Positions 1 through 11,433 of a stretch of DNA of 56,150 nt are shown here, piece after piece. A program made the position numbers and the translations under genes. Each line of letters begins with the position of its first letter. The first letter of the stretch is position 1. Under the pieces are notes generated by a model. It saw only the letters and a program-made list of their open reading frames with translations. It was not told where the DNA came from and made no database searches. Origin of the DNA: Bacillus sp. AFS098217 (GTDB taxonomy: Bacteria; Bacillota; Bacilli; Bacillales; Bacillaceae_G); NCBI RefSeq assembly GCF_002551815.1, contig NZ_NVPR01000032.1:239363-295512 (forward strand), written 5' to 3'.

Positions 1-27
1 TAGCAACGGATTTTTTTATTACCTCAC

Positions 28-1149
28 TTATACAAATGTAAATGGATCTGTATGTAACTTTGAAGCGTGAATTTGTACAGCAAATTTTTTCTCATCTGCT
101 TTTTGTTGTAATTGCTTTTGCACACCTTGTTTCATCACTTTTTCGACATTATGGCCTGGGTCAACAATATTTAATCCAAGCATCATTGCATCATGAGCGA
201 CATGATAATACATATCGCCTGTTACATACACGTCTGCTCCTTTAAATTTCGCCTGATTGATATACTTATTCCCGTCACCACCAAGTACTGCTACTTTTCG
301 CACTTTATCGTCCAGTTTCCCAACAACTCGCGCACCCTCTACATCTAATGATTGTTTCACGTGTTCAGCAAACTGTCCTAGTGTCATTTCTTCTTGCAAA
401 TATCCAATTTTACCAAGTCCTAATGTTTCTCCCTTGTTATCAAGTGGATACACATCATAAGCGACTTCCTCATATGGATGTGCTGTTAACATTGCTTTTA
501 CAACCTTCCGCTCTAGTGAAGCTGGAATAACCGTTTCAATCCTTACCTCTTCCACACGCTCTAACTGTCCAGATTCGCCTATATAAGGGTTTGTCCCCTC
601 TTGAGGCATAAATGTACCTGTCCCTTCACTACTAAACGTACAATGGCTATAATTGCCGATATAACCCGCCCCAGCATCACCAAAAGCTTTACGCATAGCT
701 TCCGCATGTGTGACAGGAACAAATACAACAATTTTTTTCATTTCTTCTGCATATGTCGGAACAAGCACTTCTGTATTTTGTAATTCCAGTGCCTCAGCAA
801 GTAAATCATTCACTCCACCTTTTGCAACATCCACATTTGTATGAGCTGCATACACAGCAATATCATATTTAATGCACTTTTCAATAATTCTCCCATACGC
901 TTTATCTGTATGAATTGCTTTTAGAGGATTAAAAATAAGCGGATGATGTGCAATAATGACATTTGCTCCGATTTGAATCGCTTCTTCTACAACCGCCTCT
1001 GTAACATCTAGTGCGATTAATACATGCTCCACCGATTTATTAAGTGCTCCAATTTGTAAGCCTATCTTATCTCCTTCCATCGCTAGATGTTTCGGGTACA
1101 TGCTTTCAAATAAAGAAATCAATTCATGCCCATTCGGAATTTTACTCAT
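28..1149 (-). CDS. yqfO: Nif3-like dinuclear metal-centre protein YqfO
   Basis: The 373-residue protein belongs to the Nif3/DUF34 family, which forms toroidal hexamers with a two-metal site; the substrate is not settled, though GTP cyclohydrolase-like or metal-insertion roles have been proposed. Metal ligands are visible as the AHHP motif near residues 67-70, AAHTNVD near 101-107 and PGHNVE near 330. A PII/CutA-like domain is inserted at about residues 125-230, which makes the protein longer than the roughly 250-residue bacterial form and is typical of Bacillus. It overlaps the upstream trmK by 4 bp, so the two are probably translationally coupled. The order sigA-cccA-trmK-yqfO matches B. subtilis. 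Confidence 0.9.
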   Translation of the reverse strand: MSKIPNGHELISLFESMYPKHLAMEGDKIGLQIGALNKSVEHVLIALDVTEAVVEEAIQIGANVIIAHHPLIFNPLKAIHTDKAYGRIIEKCIKYDIAVYAAHTNVDVAKGGVNDLLAEALELQNTEVLVPTYAEEMKKIVVFVPVTHAEAMRKAFGDAGAGYIGNYSHCTFSSEGTGTFMPQEGTNPYIGESGQLERVEEVRIETVIPASLERKVVKAMLTAHPYEEVAYDVYPLDNKGETLGLGKIGYLQEEMTLGQFAEHVKQSLDVEGARVVGKLDDKVRKVAVLGGDGNKYINQAKFKGADVYVTGDMYYHVAHDAMMLGLNIVDPGHNVEKVMKQGVQKQLQQKADEKKFAVQIHASKLHTDPFTFV

Positions 1150-1853
1150 GATAAAACCTCTCCTATCATTTTCATTTTCTCTTCTACTTCATTTCGTTTC
1201 GCTTTTGTATCTTCCGACTCTGTTGCACGCTCCAGCTGCTTCAAGATATTTTGAAAGTTTTTCAATTCGCCTTCCCATTTTTCAATAAAGGCATCACTTT
1301 TTTCTTTCATCAAAAATGGTCCAATAAATAACTCAGCTTGTTTATTTTCATGGTAAGGTGCTATTGGATTACCTTTTTCTCCAACTAAAATCTCATAAAT
1401 TTTACCGTCTTCTTTTATAATCTTTTCATGAATAAGTTCCCAGTCATTTTCAATAAACCATTCACGAATATGATGCGCTGCAATATTTGGCTGTAAAATT
1501 AAGCGTGTTACACCATTTAACTTGTCTTTTCCATTCTCTAAAATATCACGAATTAACGCCCCGCCCATGCCAGCAATTGTAATCACATCGACTTCTCCTG
1601 GCGCAATAACGGCTAATCCGTTCCCTTTACGAACATCCACTTTCTCTTGTAAACCACTCTCAGCTACCGTTACCTGTGCAGAGCGAAATGGCCCATCTAC
1701 AACTTCTCCTGCAATCGCTTTTGTAGCAATGTTATTTATAATTGTATAGCACGGTAAGTACGCATGATCTGAGCCAATATCCGCTACTGTAGATCCCACT
1801 GGAATCTCTCGTACTACTTCTTCTAACCTTTTTGAAAGCTTCACTTCATTCAT
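1146..1853 (-). CDS. trmK: tRNA (adenine(22)-N1)-methyltransferase TrmK
   Basis: TrmK methylates N1 of A22 in the D-arm region of tRNAs using S-adenosylmethionine. The 235-residue protein has a Rossmann SAM-binding motif, VADIGSDHAYLP, at residues 23-34, a conserved IAGMGG segment at 93-98 and a catalytic-region LQPN motif near residue 120. The C-terminal third is charged and helical, as expected for the tRNA-binding coiled coil of this family. Its length is normal. Its last codons overlap the start of yqfO by 4 bp, and the pair forms a two-gene operon. Confidence 0.93.
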   Translation of the reverse strand: MNEVKLSKRLEEVVREIPVGSTVADIGSDHAYLPCYTIINNIATKAIAGEVVDGPFRSAQVTVAESGLQEKVDVRKGNGLAVIAPGEVDVITIAGMGGALIRDILENGKDKLNGVTRLILQPNIAAHHIREWFIENDWELIHEKIIKEDGKIYEILVGEKGNPIAPYHENKQAELFIGPFLMKEKSDAFIEKWEGELKNFQNILKQLERATESEDTKAKRNEVEEKMKMIGEVLS

Positions 1854-1969
1854 GTATTTCCATTACTCCTTCTCTTGTCAGTTTGTCTCCATGATAATGA
1901 ATTTACAGTAGTTGTTGCAAGTAAACAACAAAATTTCAATTTCTCTATCATTAATCGTATTTTAGAAAG

Positions 1970-2012
1970 AAAAGAAAAACAAGCCCTTTGCTATAAAAGC
2001 AAAGAGCTTGTT
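1970..2012 (-). terminator. Rho-independent terminator after cccA
   Basis: Arms AACAAGC (1978-1984) and GCTTGTT (2006-2012), extended inward by CTTTGC/GCAAAG, form a hairpin. On the minus strand it is followed by a U-rich tail. It lies just after the cccA stop codon. Confidence 0.85.
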
Positions 2013-2022
2013 ATATAGAACT

Positions 2023-2379
2023 TTATTTTTTCTTCGATAACCAATCGGCTACTTTAGAAGCTTGATCTGCCGGAATTAAGTTCGGTGGCATATTGCCTTT
2101 CCCTTTTGAAAGTACTTCTTTAATTTCATCTTTCGAAAGTTTCCCACCGATTTTTTGTAAATTAGGTCCTACTGCACCTTGCAACTGATCACCATGGCAG
2201 CTCGTACAGTTTTGTTTCACAATATCCTCTGGTTTCGATGCCGTTTGTGCTGGTTTTCCCGTATTTTTGGCATCAGCTAGCTCTTTAGATTTATGTAACC
2301 CCTGAAACGAAAATACAAACATAATGATAATGCCCAGTGCTGCAATAAGAGCGAATGGAATCAACGGATTACGTTTCAT
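2023..2379 (-). CDS. cccA: Membrane-anchored cytochrome c550
   Basis: This small electron-transfer cytochrome is held in the membrane with its haem domain outside. The 118-residue protein has one N-terminal transmembrane helix (about residues 7-27), then an acidic/polar linker and a class I cytochrome c domain. The haem-binding CTSCH motif is at residues 58-62, and the likely axial methionine is M97 in the sequence GNMPPN. A purine-rich ribosome-binding site (GGGGGGAGAAG) precedes the ATG. It is monocistronic, with its own terminator, and sits downstream of sigA as in B. subtilis. Confidence 0.92.
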   Translation of the reverse strand: MKRNPLIPFALIAALGIIIMFVFSFQGLHKSKELADAKNTGKPAQTASKPEDIVKQNCTSCHGDQLQGAVGPNLQKIGGKLSKDEIKEVLSKGKGNMPPNLIPADQASKVADWLSKKK

Positions 2380-2663
2380 ATTTCTTCTCCCCCCTCTATC
2401 CCCCTAAATAATTAGATGATTCAGTCATTTCCATTGTACTTGAAAATAACCTATCAGAAAAGACAAAACCACCAGAAGTTTTAAACATTCTGTAAATTCA
2501 GTTTATTAATCATCTTACTTTTATCACATATTATTTTGATAAAAATCAACGAATCTCATCATATTTTTTGTTTTTCTACATATATTTTTGTATAGAATAA
2601 ACAAAATTAATCGAAAAATCTAAAAATGACCATTTGCAAATCAAAAGACAATTCTGTAAAATA

Positions 2664-2682
2664 AATTACAAGAATTGTAATT
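2664..2682. promoter_or_regulatory. 19-bp palindrome, possible operator
   Basis: The perfect inverted repeat AATTACAA-gaa-TTGTAATT lies between the sigA terminator and the cccA promoter region. It resembles a dimeric repressor site in form, but no known operator consensus was recognised. It could equally be a chance palindrome in AT-rich DNA. Confidence 0.3.
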
Positions 2683-2722
2683 GTTACTGACAGCTAAATT
2701 TTAACAAAAATTAACAAAATAA

Positions 2723-2756
2723 AAAAGTTCACTTCACAAATGTGAAGTAAACTTTT
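2723..2756 (-). terminator. Terminator after sigA
   Basis: A near-perfect stem, AAAAGTT-c-ACTTCAC against GTGAAGT-a-AACTTTT with an AAAT loop, is followed on the minus strand by a T-rich tail. It ends the dnaG-sigA transcript. Confidence 0.85.
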
Positions 2757-2764
2757 AAAGAATC

Positions 2765-3886
2765 CTATTCTAAGAAATCTTTTAGACGTTTGCTACGGCT
2801 TGGATGTCTTAATTTACGAAGCGCTTTTGCTTCAATTTGACGAATACGCTCTCTCGTTACGCCGAATACTTTCCCAACTTCTTCAAGCGTACGAGTTCGT
2901 CCATCATCTAAACCAAAACGAAGACGCAGAACATTTTCTTCACGATCTGTTAGCGTATCTAACACATCTTCTAATTGTTCTTTTAGCAATTCATACGCTG
3001 CATGGTCCGCAGGTGACGTTGCTTCTTGGTCTTCAATGAAATCACCTAAATGCGAGTCATCCTCTTCACCAATTGGTGTTTCAAGAGAAACTGGCTCCTG
3101 GGCAATTTTCAGGATTTCGCGTACTTTTTCTGGAGCAAGATCCATTTCTTCACCAATCTCTTCTGGAGATGGTTCGCGACCTAAATCTTGTAACAATTGA
3201 CGCTGTACACGGATTAATTTATTAATTGTTTCAACCATATGAACTGGAATACGAATTGTTCTTGCTTGGTCCGCAATAGCACGTGTGATCGCTTGACGAA
3301 TCCACCAAGTTGCATACGTACTGAATTTAAAGCCTTTACGATAATCGAACTTTTCAACAGCTTTAATTAGACCCATATTCCCTTCTTGAATTAAGTCTAA
3401 GAAAAGCATGCCGCGACCTACGTATCGTTTCGCAATACTTACAACAAGACGTAAATTCGCTTCCGCAAGACGGCGTTTCGCTTCCTCATCGCCTTCTTCA
3501 ATTCGTGTAGCAAGTCGAATTTCTTCTTCAGCAGATAGTAAGTCGACACGACCGATTTCTTTTAAATACATGCGAACAGGGTCATTGATTTTTACACCTG
3601 GTGGTACACTTAAATCATTTAAATCAAATTCTTCTTCAGTCTTTGTGATTTGATGATTATTTGGACCTTCATCATTGTCACCAACTAAGTCAATCCCTTG
3701 TTCACCTAAATATTCATAATATTCATCCATTTGGTCGGATTCAATTTCAAATCCACTCATGCGTTCTGCAATCTCTTCATATGTAAGAACGCCACGTTTT
3801 TTTCCGAGCTCAGTGAGTTGTTCTTTCACTTGCTCAAGGGTCATTTCAGTTTCAATTTGTTTAGAACGAGCTGGTTTATCAGCCAT
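2765..3886 (-). CDS. sigA: Primary RNA polymerase sigma factor SigA (RpoD)
   Basis: This is the housekeeping sigma-70 factor, which directs RNA polymerase to TTGACA/TATAAT promoters. The 373-residue protein has the sigma 1.1 region (about residues 14-80), region 1.2 beginning at [11 protein letters not shown], the nearly invariant region 2 core from about 138 to 207 (including the [12 protein letters not shown] melting segment), region 3, and region 4 with the helix-turn-helix [18 protein letters not shown] near the C terminus. The length is typical of Bacillus. It follows dnaG with about 60 bp between them, forming the conserved dnaG-sigA macromolecular synthesis operon. In B. subtilis rpsU is not part of this operon; here too rpsU lies elsewhere in the window. 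Confidence 0.98.
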   Translation of the reverse strand: MADKPARSKQIETEMTLEQVKEQLTELGKKRGVLTYEEIAERMSGFEIESDQMDEYYEYLGEQGIDLVGDNDEGPNNHQITKTEEEFDLNDLSVPPGVKINDPVRMYLKEIGRVDLLSAEEEIRLATRIEEGDEEAKRRLAEANLRLVVSIAKRYVGRGMLFLDLIQEGNMGLIKAVEKFDYRKGFKFSTYATWWIRQAITRAIADQARTIRIPVHMVETINKLIRVQRQLLQDLGREPSPEEIGEEMDLAPEKVREILKIAQEPVSLETPIGEEDDSHLGDFIEDQEATSPADHAAYELLKEQLEDVLDTLTDREENVLRLRFGLDDGRTRTLEEVGKVFGVTRERIRQIEAKALRKLRHPSRSKRLKDFLE

Positions 3887-3945
3887 TTGTTCCCCTCCTT
3901 ACGCGAGATACAAACATTCATTATAATAAAATTTTATACAAAAAG

Positions 3946-5742
3946 CTATCTTCTTGCTTTCTGATTTTGTAAATATGCTGCATAAAACTTAGCAGCTTCT
4001 AGCGGATCAGCTTTTTCCATTTGTTTTACTGTAAAAATGGTCTCCATTTTTTTCAGCTTTTCCTTATGGCGTCTTAACGCCTCTAGATTGCCTTGCAGTA
4101 CTTCATCTGTGTATTCTGGATTAATAAACTCATCCGTTGAAATATTGGTGATAATATTTTTCAACCTCTCATCAGAGAGCCAACTTAAGAAATTTCCGAC
4201 TGAAGGTTCATTTCCCTTTTCATAATATGCGTATAGTTCATATAAAATCCCTTTATGTTCTTCCGTATAAAAATCTTCTATATGAGGTTCAATACGCACT
4301 GCAACTTCTGGGCTTTGCAACATATGGTAAATGAGCTCTCTCTCTGCCCTTTCAAAACCTGATAATTTCGGTTTAGACTGAACAATTTGAGATGGCTTAG
4401 AAATTTGCTTCGTTTGTTTTTGCTGTATCTTTTGTTCTTTGCGATATTGGTGCAATTGACCTAAAAGTGTTTCCATTGAGTATGCAAATTCTTGTGATAA
4501 TGATTTTAAATATGACTCCGCTTGCATCGCATCTTGCAATAATGCTAACTCTTTTAAAACACTTTTCACATATCCTTCTTTACCAGACTCATCTTGCAAA
4601 TTTTTCCCTAAACGCAAATAATTTATTTTGAATCCGATAAAACTTATACTCGTTTTTACAAGATTTTCAAAAGCCGTTGTTCCATATTGTTGCACATATT
4701 CATCAGGATCGAGCTTATCTGGCAATGAAGTAACCTTAACTTGGCAACCAACTTGCGCTAACAATTGCCCCGCTTTCATCGTCGCTTCTCGTCCAGCTTT
4801 ATCACCATCATAGCAAAGAACAACAGTTTCAACATTACGACGCAGAAGCTTCGCTTGCTCTTCTGTTAAAGCCGTTCCCATTGTTGCGACAGCTTCTTCA
4901 ATGCCGCTTTTTACAGCAGCTAAAACATCAGCATAGCCTTCAAAAAGGACGACCTGCCCACGTTTTCTGATAAACGGCCTTGCTTGATGGAAGTTATACA
5001 GCAACTTACTTTTATGAAAAATAGGTGTTTCCGGGCTATTTAAATATTTTGGGGTATCATCCCCTAATGCCCTTCCACTAAATGCTGTTACCTTTCCTTG
5101 TAATGTATGAATCGGAAACATAACTCTTCCGCGGAAGCGGTCATAATGACTACCATCCTTTTCACTTCTTACAAGTAGACCTGCTTGCTCCATGGTCGAT
5201 AGCGAAAACCCTCTTTTTTGTAATATTTTCGCCGCTGCATCCCAAGCTGGTGACGCGTAACCAATTTCAAACTTCTCAATCATTTCTTTTGTAATACCTC
5301 GATTTAATAAATAAGAAAGAGCTTCATTTCCCTCTTCTGTATTTACTAACAAATGATGGTAATACTTTGTCAGAAGTTCATGAGCCTGCAACATAATGAC
5401 ACTGTCATCAGATATATTTTCTTGCTGTTCTTGCCCTGATGTATAATCTGCAACTGCAATGTTATTTCTTTCCCCAAGCTTTTGTACAGCCTCTGTGAAA
5501 GAAAGTCCTTCCATCTTCATGAGAAATGAAAAAACATTTCCACCTTCTCCACATCCAAAGCAATGAAAAATTTGCTTGTCTGATGAAACAGAAAATGAGG
5601 GAGAATTCTCACCATGAAATGGACAAAGCCCAAAATAATTGCGCCCTTGCTTTCTGAGCTGAACATACTCACCAATTACTTCTACAATATCAGATGATGT
5701 CCGAATCTGTTCAACAACTTCTTCGGGAATTCTATTCCCCAT
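3946..5742 (-). CDS. dnaG: DNA primase DnaG
   Basis: DnaG makes the RNA primers for replication. The 598-residue protein starts with a CHC2 zinc finger whose ligands are C40, H43, C61 and C64. A catalytic TOPRIM domain follows, with VVLFEGYADV (about 264-273) and the acidic metal-binding CYDGDKAG motif near residue 310. The C-terminal part (about 440-598) is the helicase-binding domain. The length is normal for Bacillus. It is the first gene of the dnaG-sigA operon and lies close to yqxD, as in B. subtilis. Confidence 0.97.
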   Translation of the reverse strand: MGNRIPEEVVEQIRTSSDIVEVIGEYVQLRKQGRNYFGLCPFHGENSPSFSVSSDKQIFHCFGCGEGGNVFSFLMKMEGLSFTEAVQKLGERNNIAVADYTSGQEQQENISDDSVIMLQAHELLTKYYHHLLVNTEEGNEALSYLLNRGITKEMIEKFEIGYASPAWDAAAKILQKRGFSLSTMEQAGLLVRSEKDGSHYDRFRGRVMFPIHTLQGKVTAFSGRALGDDTPKYLNSPETPIFHKSKLLYNFHQARPFIRKRGQVVLFEGYADVLAAVKSGIEEAVATMGTALTEEQAKLLRRNVETVVLCYDGDKAGREATMKAGQLLAQVGCQVKVTSLPDKLDPDEYVQQYGTTAFENLVKTSISFIGFKINYLRLGKNLQDESGKEGYVKSVLKELALLQDAMQAESYLKSLSQEFAYSMETLLGQLHQYRKEQKIQQKQTKQISKPSQIVQSKPKLSGFERAERELIYHMLQSPEVAVRIEPHIEDFYTEEHKGILYELYAYYEKGNEPSVGNFLSWLSDERLKNIITNISTDEFINPEYTDEVLQGNLEALRRHKEKLKKMETIFTVKQMEKADPLEAAKFYAAYLQNQKARR

Positions 5743-5780
5743 AACTCCATCTCCGTGTCGTATTTTGTATTCGATACAAA

Positions 5781-6239
5781 TTAAAAGATTCCTTTATAAT
5801 TCGACAATATTTTTTCTAAATTTGTTAGAAAGCACTGTCGATCATGCTTTGAAAATGATTTTGGACCTTTCGTATAGGTCCCTTGTCTGCGTAACTTTGC
5901 AGATACATATCGACTATATAAAATTGTATCCATTTGCTCATCTGTCACAAACGTACCTCTTGGAGATAATACATATACTCCTTTTTTGACAAGAAGACCA
6001 GCAAGTCCCATATCCTGTGTGATCACGAGATCTGTAGCTTTCGCATGTTTATAAATATAAAAATCAACCTCATCTTGCTCAGAATCTACATAAACCCAAT
6101 TTCCTTGCTGTTTTCTCGAACGATGGGCGTAGGATGCGACAAACAAAATTTCGACATGAAATTTTGTTCCAACTTGCACAATTTCATTCTTCACAGGACA
6201 TGCATCTGCATCAACTAGAATCTTACTGATGTTTTGCAT
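5781..6239 (-). CDS. yqxD: UPF0178 (YaiI/YqxD) family protein
   Basis: This 152-residue conserved protein of the UPF0178 family has no firmly established biochemical role. The family signature VDADACPVK is at residues 9-17, and a second acidic cluster (SEQDEVDFYI) and DLVITQDMGLA follow. This arrangement resembles PIN-like nuclease folds, which is inference only. It lies 38 bp upstream of dnaG on the same strand, and the yqxD-dnaG-sigA order is the same in B. subtilis. The ATG start has only a weak ribosome-binding site, so the N terminus is slightly uncertain. Confidence 0.85.
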   Translation of the reverse strand: MQNISKILVDADACPVKNEIVQVGTKFHVEILFVASYAHRSRKQQGNWVYVDSEQDEVDFYIYKHAKATDLVITQDMGLAGLLVKKGVYVLSPRGTFVTDEQMDTILYSRYVSAKLRRQGTYTKGPKSFSKHDRQCFLTNLEKILSNYKGIF

Positions 6240-6570
6240 ATTTCTGTATTCTACATCCCTTCTGTGAATCCTTCCATAATGTGCGTTTTCTTGTATAGAT
6301 TTTTGTCGATTTTACGTAAATGTATATCTTTTTCCGTAAATCCTATCCCTAGTTTATTCTGAAAAATTAAAGTCTAAACGTAAAACATAGGTTTTTATCA
6401 CAATTTTTTATTATAATATATTTTCTTTAACTTCGCTACATATCCTCTAAAAATTTCTTATGTTATCCATAGATAATCAAATTTACCCCTTCATGTGACT
6501 ACAAAACCAGCGAAGCGCATCATTCTAAGTACGGGATTAAAAAAGCATTTACTTTACCACGAGCGAAAAA
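6240..6570. other. Intergenic region upstream of yqxD
   Basis: These roughly 330 AT-rich bases lie between the ppsR terminator and the yqxD start. No open reading frame or recognisable regulatory motif was found. The promoter for yqxD-dnaG-sigA is expected here, but none was identified with confidence. Confidence 0.5.
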
Positions 6571-6595
6571 AGCACATTCACCTTTGGTAAATGTG

Positions 6596-6597
<2 letters not shown>
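6571..6597 (-). terminator. Terminator after ppsR
   Basis: A 12-bp stem with one mismatch (AGCACATTCACC against GGTAAATGTGCT) and a TTT loop is followed by a T-run on the minus strand. It overlaps the ppsR stop codon. Confidence 0.85.
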
Positions 6598-7417
<820 letters not shown>

Positions 7418-7437
7418 TCACTTTAAACAAATTACAC

Positions 7438-8079
7438 TCATTCATTGTTTACTAAATTCACAAACGCATGCGTAATATTCGTTTTTGTAATTCGCCCGAT
7501 TACTTCTAGTCCTTGTTTTGTTTCTTTTACAACCGGTACAGCATCAATCTGTCTTTCTATTAATTCCATTGCAATATCATATAGAGAATCTTCTCTACGA
7601 CACATCGCAATGTTTGGCATTCTTGTCATGATAATATTAACCGGAAGAGACGTTAAGTCCTGCTTGCCTAAACTCGCACGTAATAAATCCTTACGAGAAA
7701 CAACCCCAACTAAAAATGTAGTTTGATCTACAACAAATAAAGTACCAACATCCTCTAAAAACATGGTACAAATCGCATCATATACGGAAACATTTTTATC
7801 AATTACGACTGGTCTAGATTGATAATCTTGCACTTTAATTTTCTTAACAGCCTCTGATAATAACTGCCCACCAGTTTTCCCGGTATAAAAATAACCGACA
7901 CGCGGACGAGCTTCCAAATAACCCGCCATCGTTAAAATCGCTAAGTCTGGTCTTAGTGTTGCACGTGTTAAATTTAATTGTGCAGCGATTGACTCCCCTG
8001 TAATAGGACCGTGATCTTTTACAATCTGAATGATATGTTCTTGCCGTTTATTCAGTTCTATGATAATCACCACCTTCAA
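7438..8079 (-). CDS. ccpN: Gluconeogenic gene repressor CcpN
   Basis: CcpN represses gapB and pckA during glycolytic growth in B. subtilis, sensing ATP/ADP. The protein has an N-terminal winged helix-turn-helix (ITGESIAAQLNLTRATLRPDLAIL) and two CBS domains covering about residues 80-205. The start is uncertain: the longest frame begins with a TTG lacking a ribosome-binding site, while the best Shine-Dalgarno sequence, AAGGTGGTGAT, lies over residues 2-5. Initiation may be at the GTG of residue 4 or at a non-AUG codon (ATT, ATC or ATA) just after it. The B. subtilis homologue begins almost exactly at this point. It precedes ppsR. Confidence 0.9.
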   Translation of the reverse strand: MKVVIIIELNKRQEHIIQIVKDHGPITGESIAAQLNLTRATLRPDLAILTMAGYLEARPRVGYFYTGKTGGQLLSEAVKKIKVQDYQSRPVVIDKNVSVYDAICTMFLEDVGTLFVVDQTTFLVGVVSRKDLLRASLGKQDLTSLPVNIIMTRMPNIAMCRREDSLYDIAMELIERQIDAVPVVKETKQGLEVIGRITKTNITHAFVNLVNNE

Positions 8080-8152
8080 TACAAAACGAAAAAAGTTATA
8101 CTATCTCTTAAATATTATATACTAAATATGCTGTTCAAAAAAGAAAGTATGT

Positions 8153-8176
8153 AAAAAGGACCTGTATATGGTCCTC
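8153..8176 (-). terminator. Terminator after recO
   Basis: A short stem, AGGACC against GGTCCT, is followed on the minus strand by TTTTTAC. It ends the recO transcript and separates it from ccpN, where B. subtilis carries glyQ and glyS. Confidence 0.75.
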
Positions 8177-8177
8177 G

Positions 8178-8924
8178 TTATATTTGAAACTTATCAAGTT
8201 GTTCAAGAAAACGTCTTGATTTCAAATAGATTCCACAATATTCATCATAATATGTATTTAATACTGTACGTATTTGTCGTTTTGTTCCATCCTTCACAGA
8301 TACATTACCGAGCCGGTTTAAATCAAAATGATAGAAGAGACGTAATAATTTATGAACAGCCTCTCCCACCGGAATGCGATACGGGTCTTGTTCCGCATGA
8401 CGCGAGCACAGAAAACCGCCTTCTCGAACAGAAAAGGCGACAAAGTCTGTTTCTTGGTGACAAATAGCACATGTATCAAAATATGGGTGCATCCCTAGTA
8501 CCGGAAGCATTTTTGTTTGATAAATAAGTGATAACACTTCAGGGTCGACACCCTCACACATATAATGCAATGTTTGATATAACATTTCAAATAAATACGG
8601 ATTATGTTTCTTATCTTCAGTTGCTTTATCAGTCAATTCAACGATAAATGATGCATAAGCAGTTAAAAATATATCTTCACGAATTTCTTTCATAGATGAA
8701 ATCATTTCACCTTGTTGCAAAGTTCCAAGTCCAGATCCCATTTGAATTAGAAAGTGACCATGCGTCATCAGCTGCGAAATAGATGCTAACCTACTTTTTG
8801 GTTTTTTCGCCCCTCTTGCCATTGCACTTATCTTTCCAAGCTCACGAGAGAATATTGTAACAATTTTATTCGTTTCTCCGTAATCTGTCGTCCGGATGAC
8901 AATGCCCTCAACTTTTTGAAACAT
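8178..8924 (-). CDS. recO: DNA repair protein RecO
   Basis: RecO loads RecA onto SSB-coated single-stranded DNA in the RecFOR pathway. The 248-residue protein has an N-terminal OB-fold ([18 protein letters not shown]), a helical domain, and a zinc-finger-like segment, CAICH followed by GGFLCSRH. An open frame extends upstream, but the ATG at 8924 was chosen because GGATGGTGA lies 5 bases before it and because RecO proteins typically begin MFQKVEG. It follows the small gene yqzL. No glyQ/glyS genes follow it. Confidence 0.93.
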   Translation of the reverse strand: MFQKVEGIVIRTTDYGETNKIVTIFSRELGKISAMARGAKKPKSRLASISQLMTHGHFLIQMGSGLGTLQQGEMISSMKEIREDIFLTAYASFIVELTDKATEDKKHNPYLFEMLYQTLHYMCEGVDPEVLSLIYQTKMLPVLGMHPYFDTCAICHQETDFVAFSVREGGFLCSRHAEQDPYRIPVGEAVHKLLRLFYHFDLNRLGNVSVKDGTKRQIRTVLNTYYDEYCGIYLKSRRFLEQLDKFQI

Positions 8925-8957
8925 GTTCGTCACCATCCAAGGTTTGAACAAAACGGG

Positions 8958-9101
8958 TCAAGAAATTGGAGAGTCTAGATGTGCTAGCTCCTCTTCATGT
9001 TGATCCATCTCATCGTTTACGTCTTTTTCCATTTCTTTCAAAAGCAAATACGTCTCAATGCTTCCTGTTTTGGAGAAAAACTTCCAGGTAAAATCTAGCA
9101 T
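8958..9101 (-). CDS. yqzL: Small YqzL-family protein
   Basis: This 47-residue open frame (MLDFTWKFFSKTGSIETYLL at its start) is preceded by GAAAGGTGG at a good distance from the ATG. YqzL-like small proteins sit between era and recO throughout Bacillus, and the conserved N-terminal tryptophan/phenylalanine segment followed by an acidic tail fits that family. No function is known. It ends 33 bp before the recO start and probably shares its transcript. Confidence 0.85.
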   Translation of the reverse strand: MLDFTWKFFSKTGSIETYLLLKEMEKDVNDEMDQHEEELAHLDSPIS

Positions 9102-9211
9102 AAGAATCCACCTTTCTCAGTAAGCGTAGCATATAAACCAATTTCTTTTGTTGTTATTAAAATGACCCATTTTGTCCATTTTCATGTGAGAAAAATTTTT
9201 CCTAATTTCTA

Positions 9212-10962
<1,751 letters not shown>

Positions 10963-10966
<4 letters not shown>

Positions 10967-11433
10967 CGCCCTAATCCAAATGACTCTAAAATTTCCTTTT
11001 GTTTTCCAAACATCTCTTTTTCATCTTCATCTGTCATGTGATCATAACCAAGCAAATGTAAGAATCCATGCAATGCTAAAAATCCTAGCTCACGATCAAA
11101 AGAGTGTCCGTATTCTTCCGCTTGTTCCTTCGTTCTTGGAATGGAAATAATAAGATCCCCTAGCATACGCGGCATCTCCGCACCTACGATTTCCATCTCC
11201 CCTTCTCCCATATCTTCAAGCGCAAAAGAAATAACATCTGTCGGCTGATCCTTGTCACGATAATCACGATTGATTTCTTGGATACGTTCATTATCAACGA
11301 AAGTAACAGACAGCTCCGTTCCTTCTTCCACACGCTCCATTTGTGCAGCCTTCTCTAATAACTCACGAATCATATTCACATACTCTTCTTTTACTTCTTC
11401 TGTTTCATCAAAAAAATCAATTAATAAACTCAT
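10963..11433 (-). CDS. ybeY: Endoribonuclease YbeY
   Basis: YbeY is a metal-dependent endoribonuclease involved in 16S rRNA 3' maturation and ribosome quality control. The 156-residue protein carries the diagnostic zinc-binding motif [11 protein letters not shown] near residues 122-132. It overlaps pgpH upstream and dgkA downstream by 4 bp each, so pgpH-ybeY-dgkA is a tightly coupled block. Confidence 0.96.

Larger units (their letters stand above)
2380..2764. other. AT-rich intergenic region between sigA and cccA
   Basis: These 385 bases contain no credible open reading frame. They hold the sigA terminator at the right end, a palindrome at 2664-2682 listed separately, and presumably the cccA promoter at the left end, although no clear sigma-A pair could be placed there. 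Confidence 0.6.

Noticed and set aside
8925-8951. Longer RecO N terminus
   Set aside because: The extra residues include the Shine-Dalgarno sequence of the internal ATG at 8924, and RecO proteins typically begin there.
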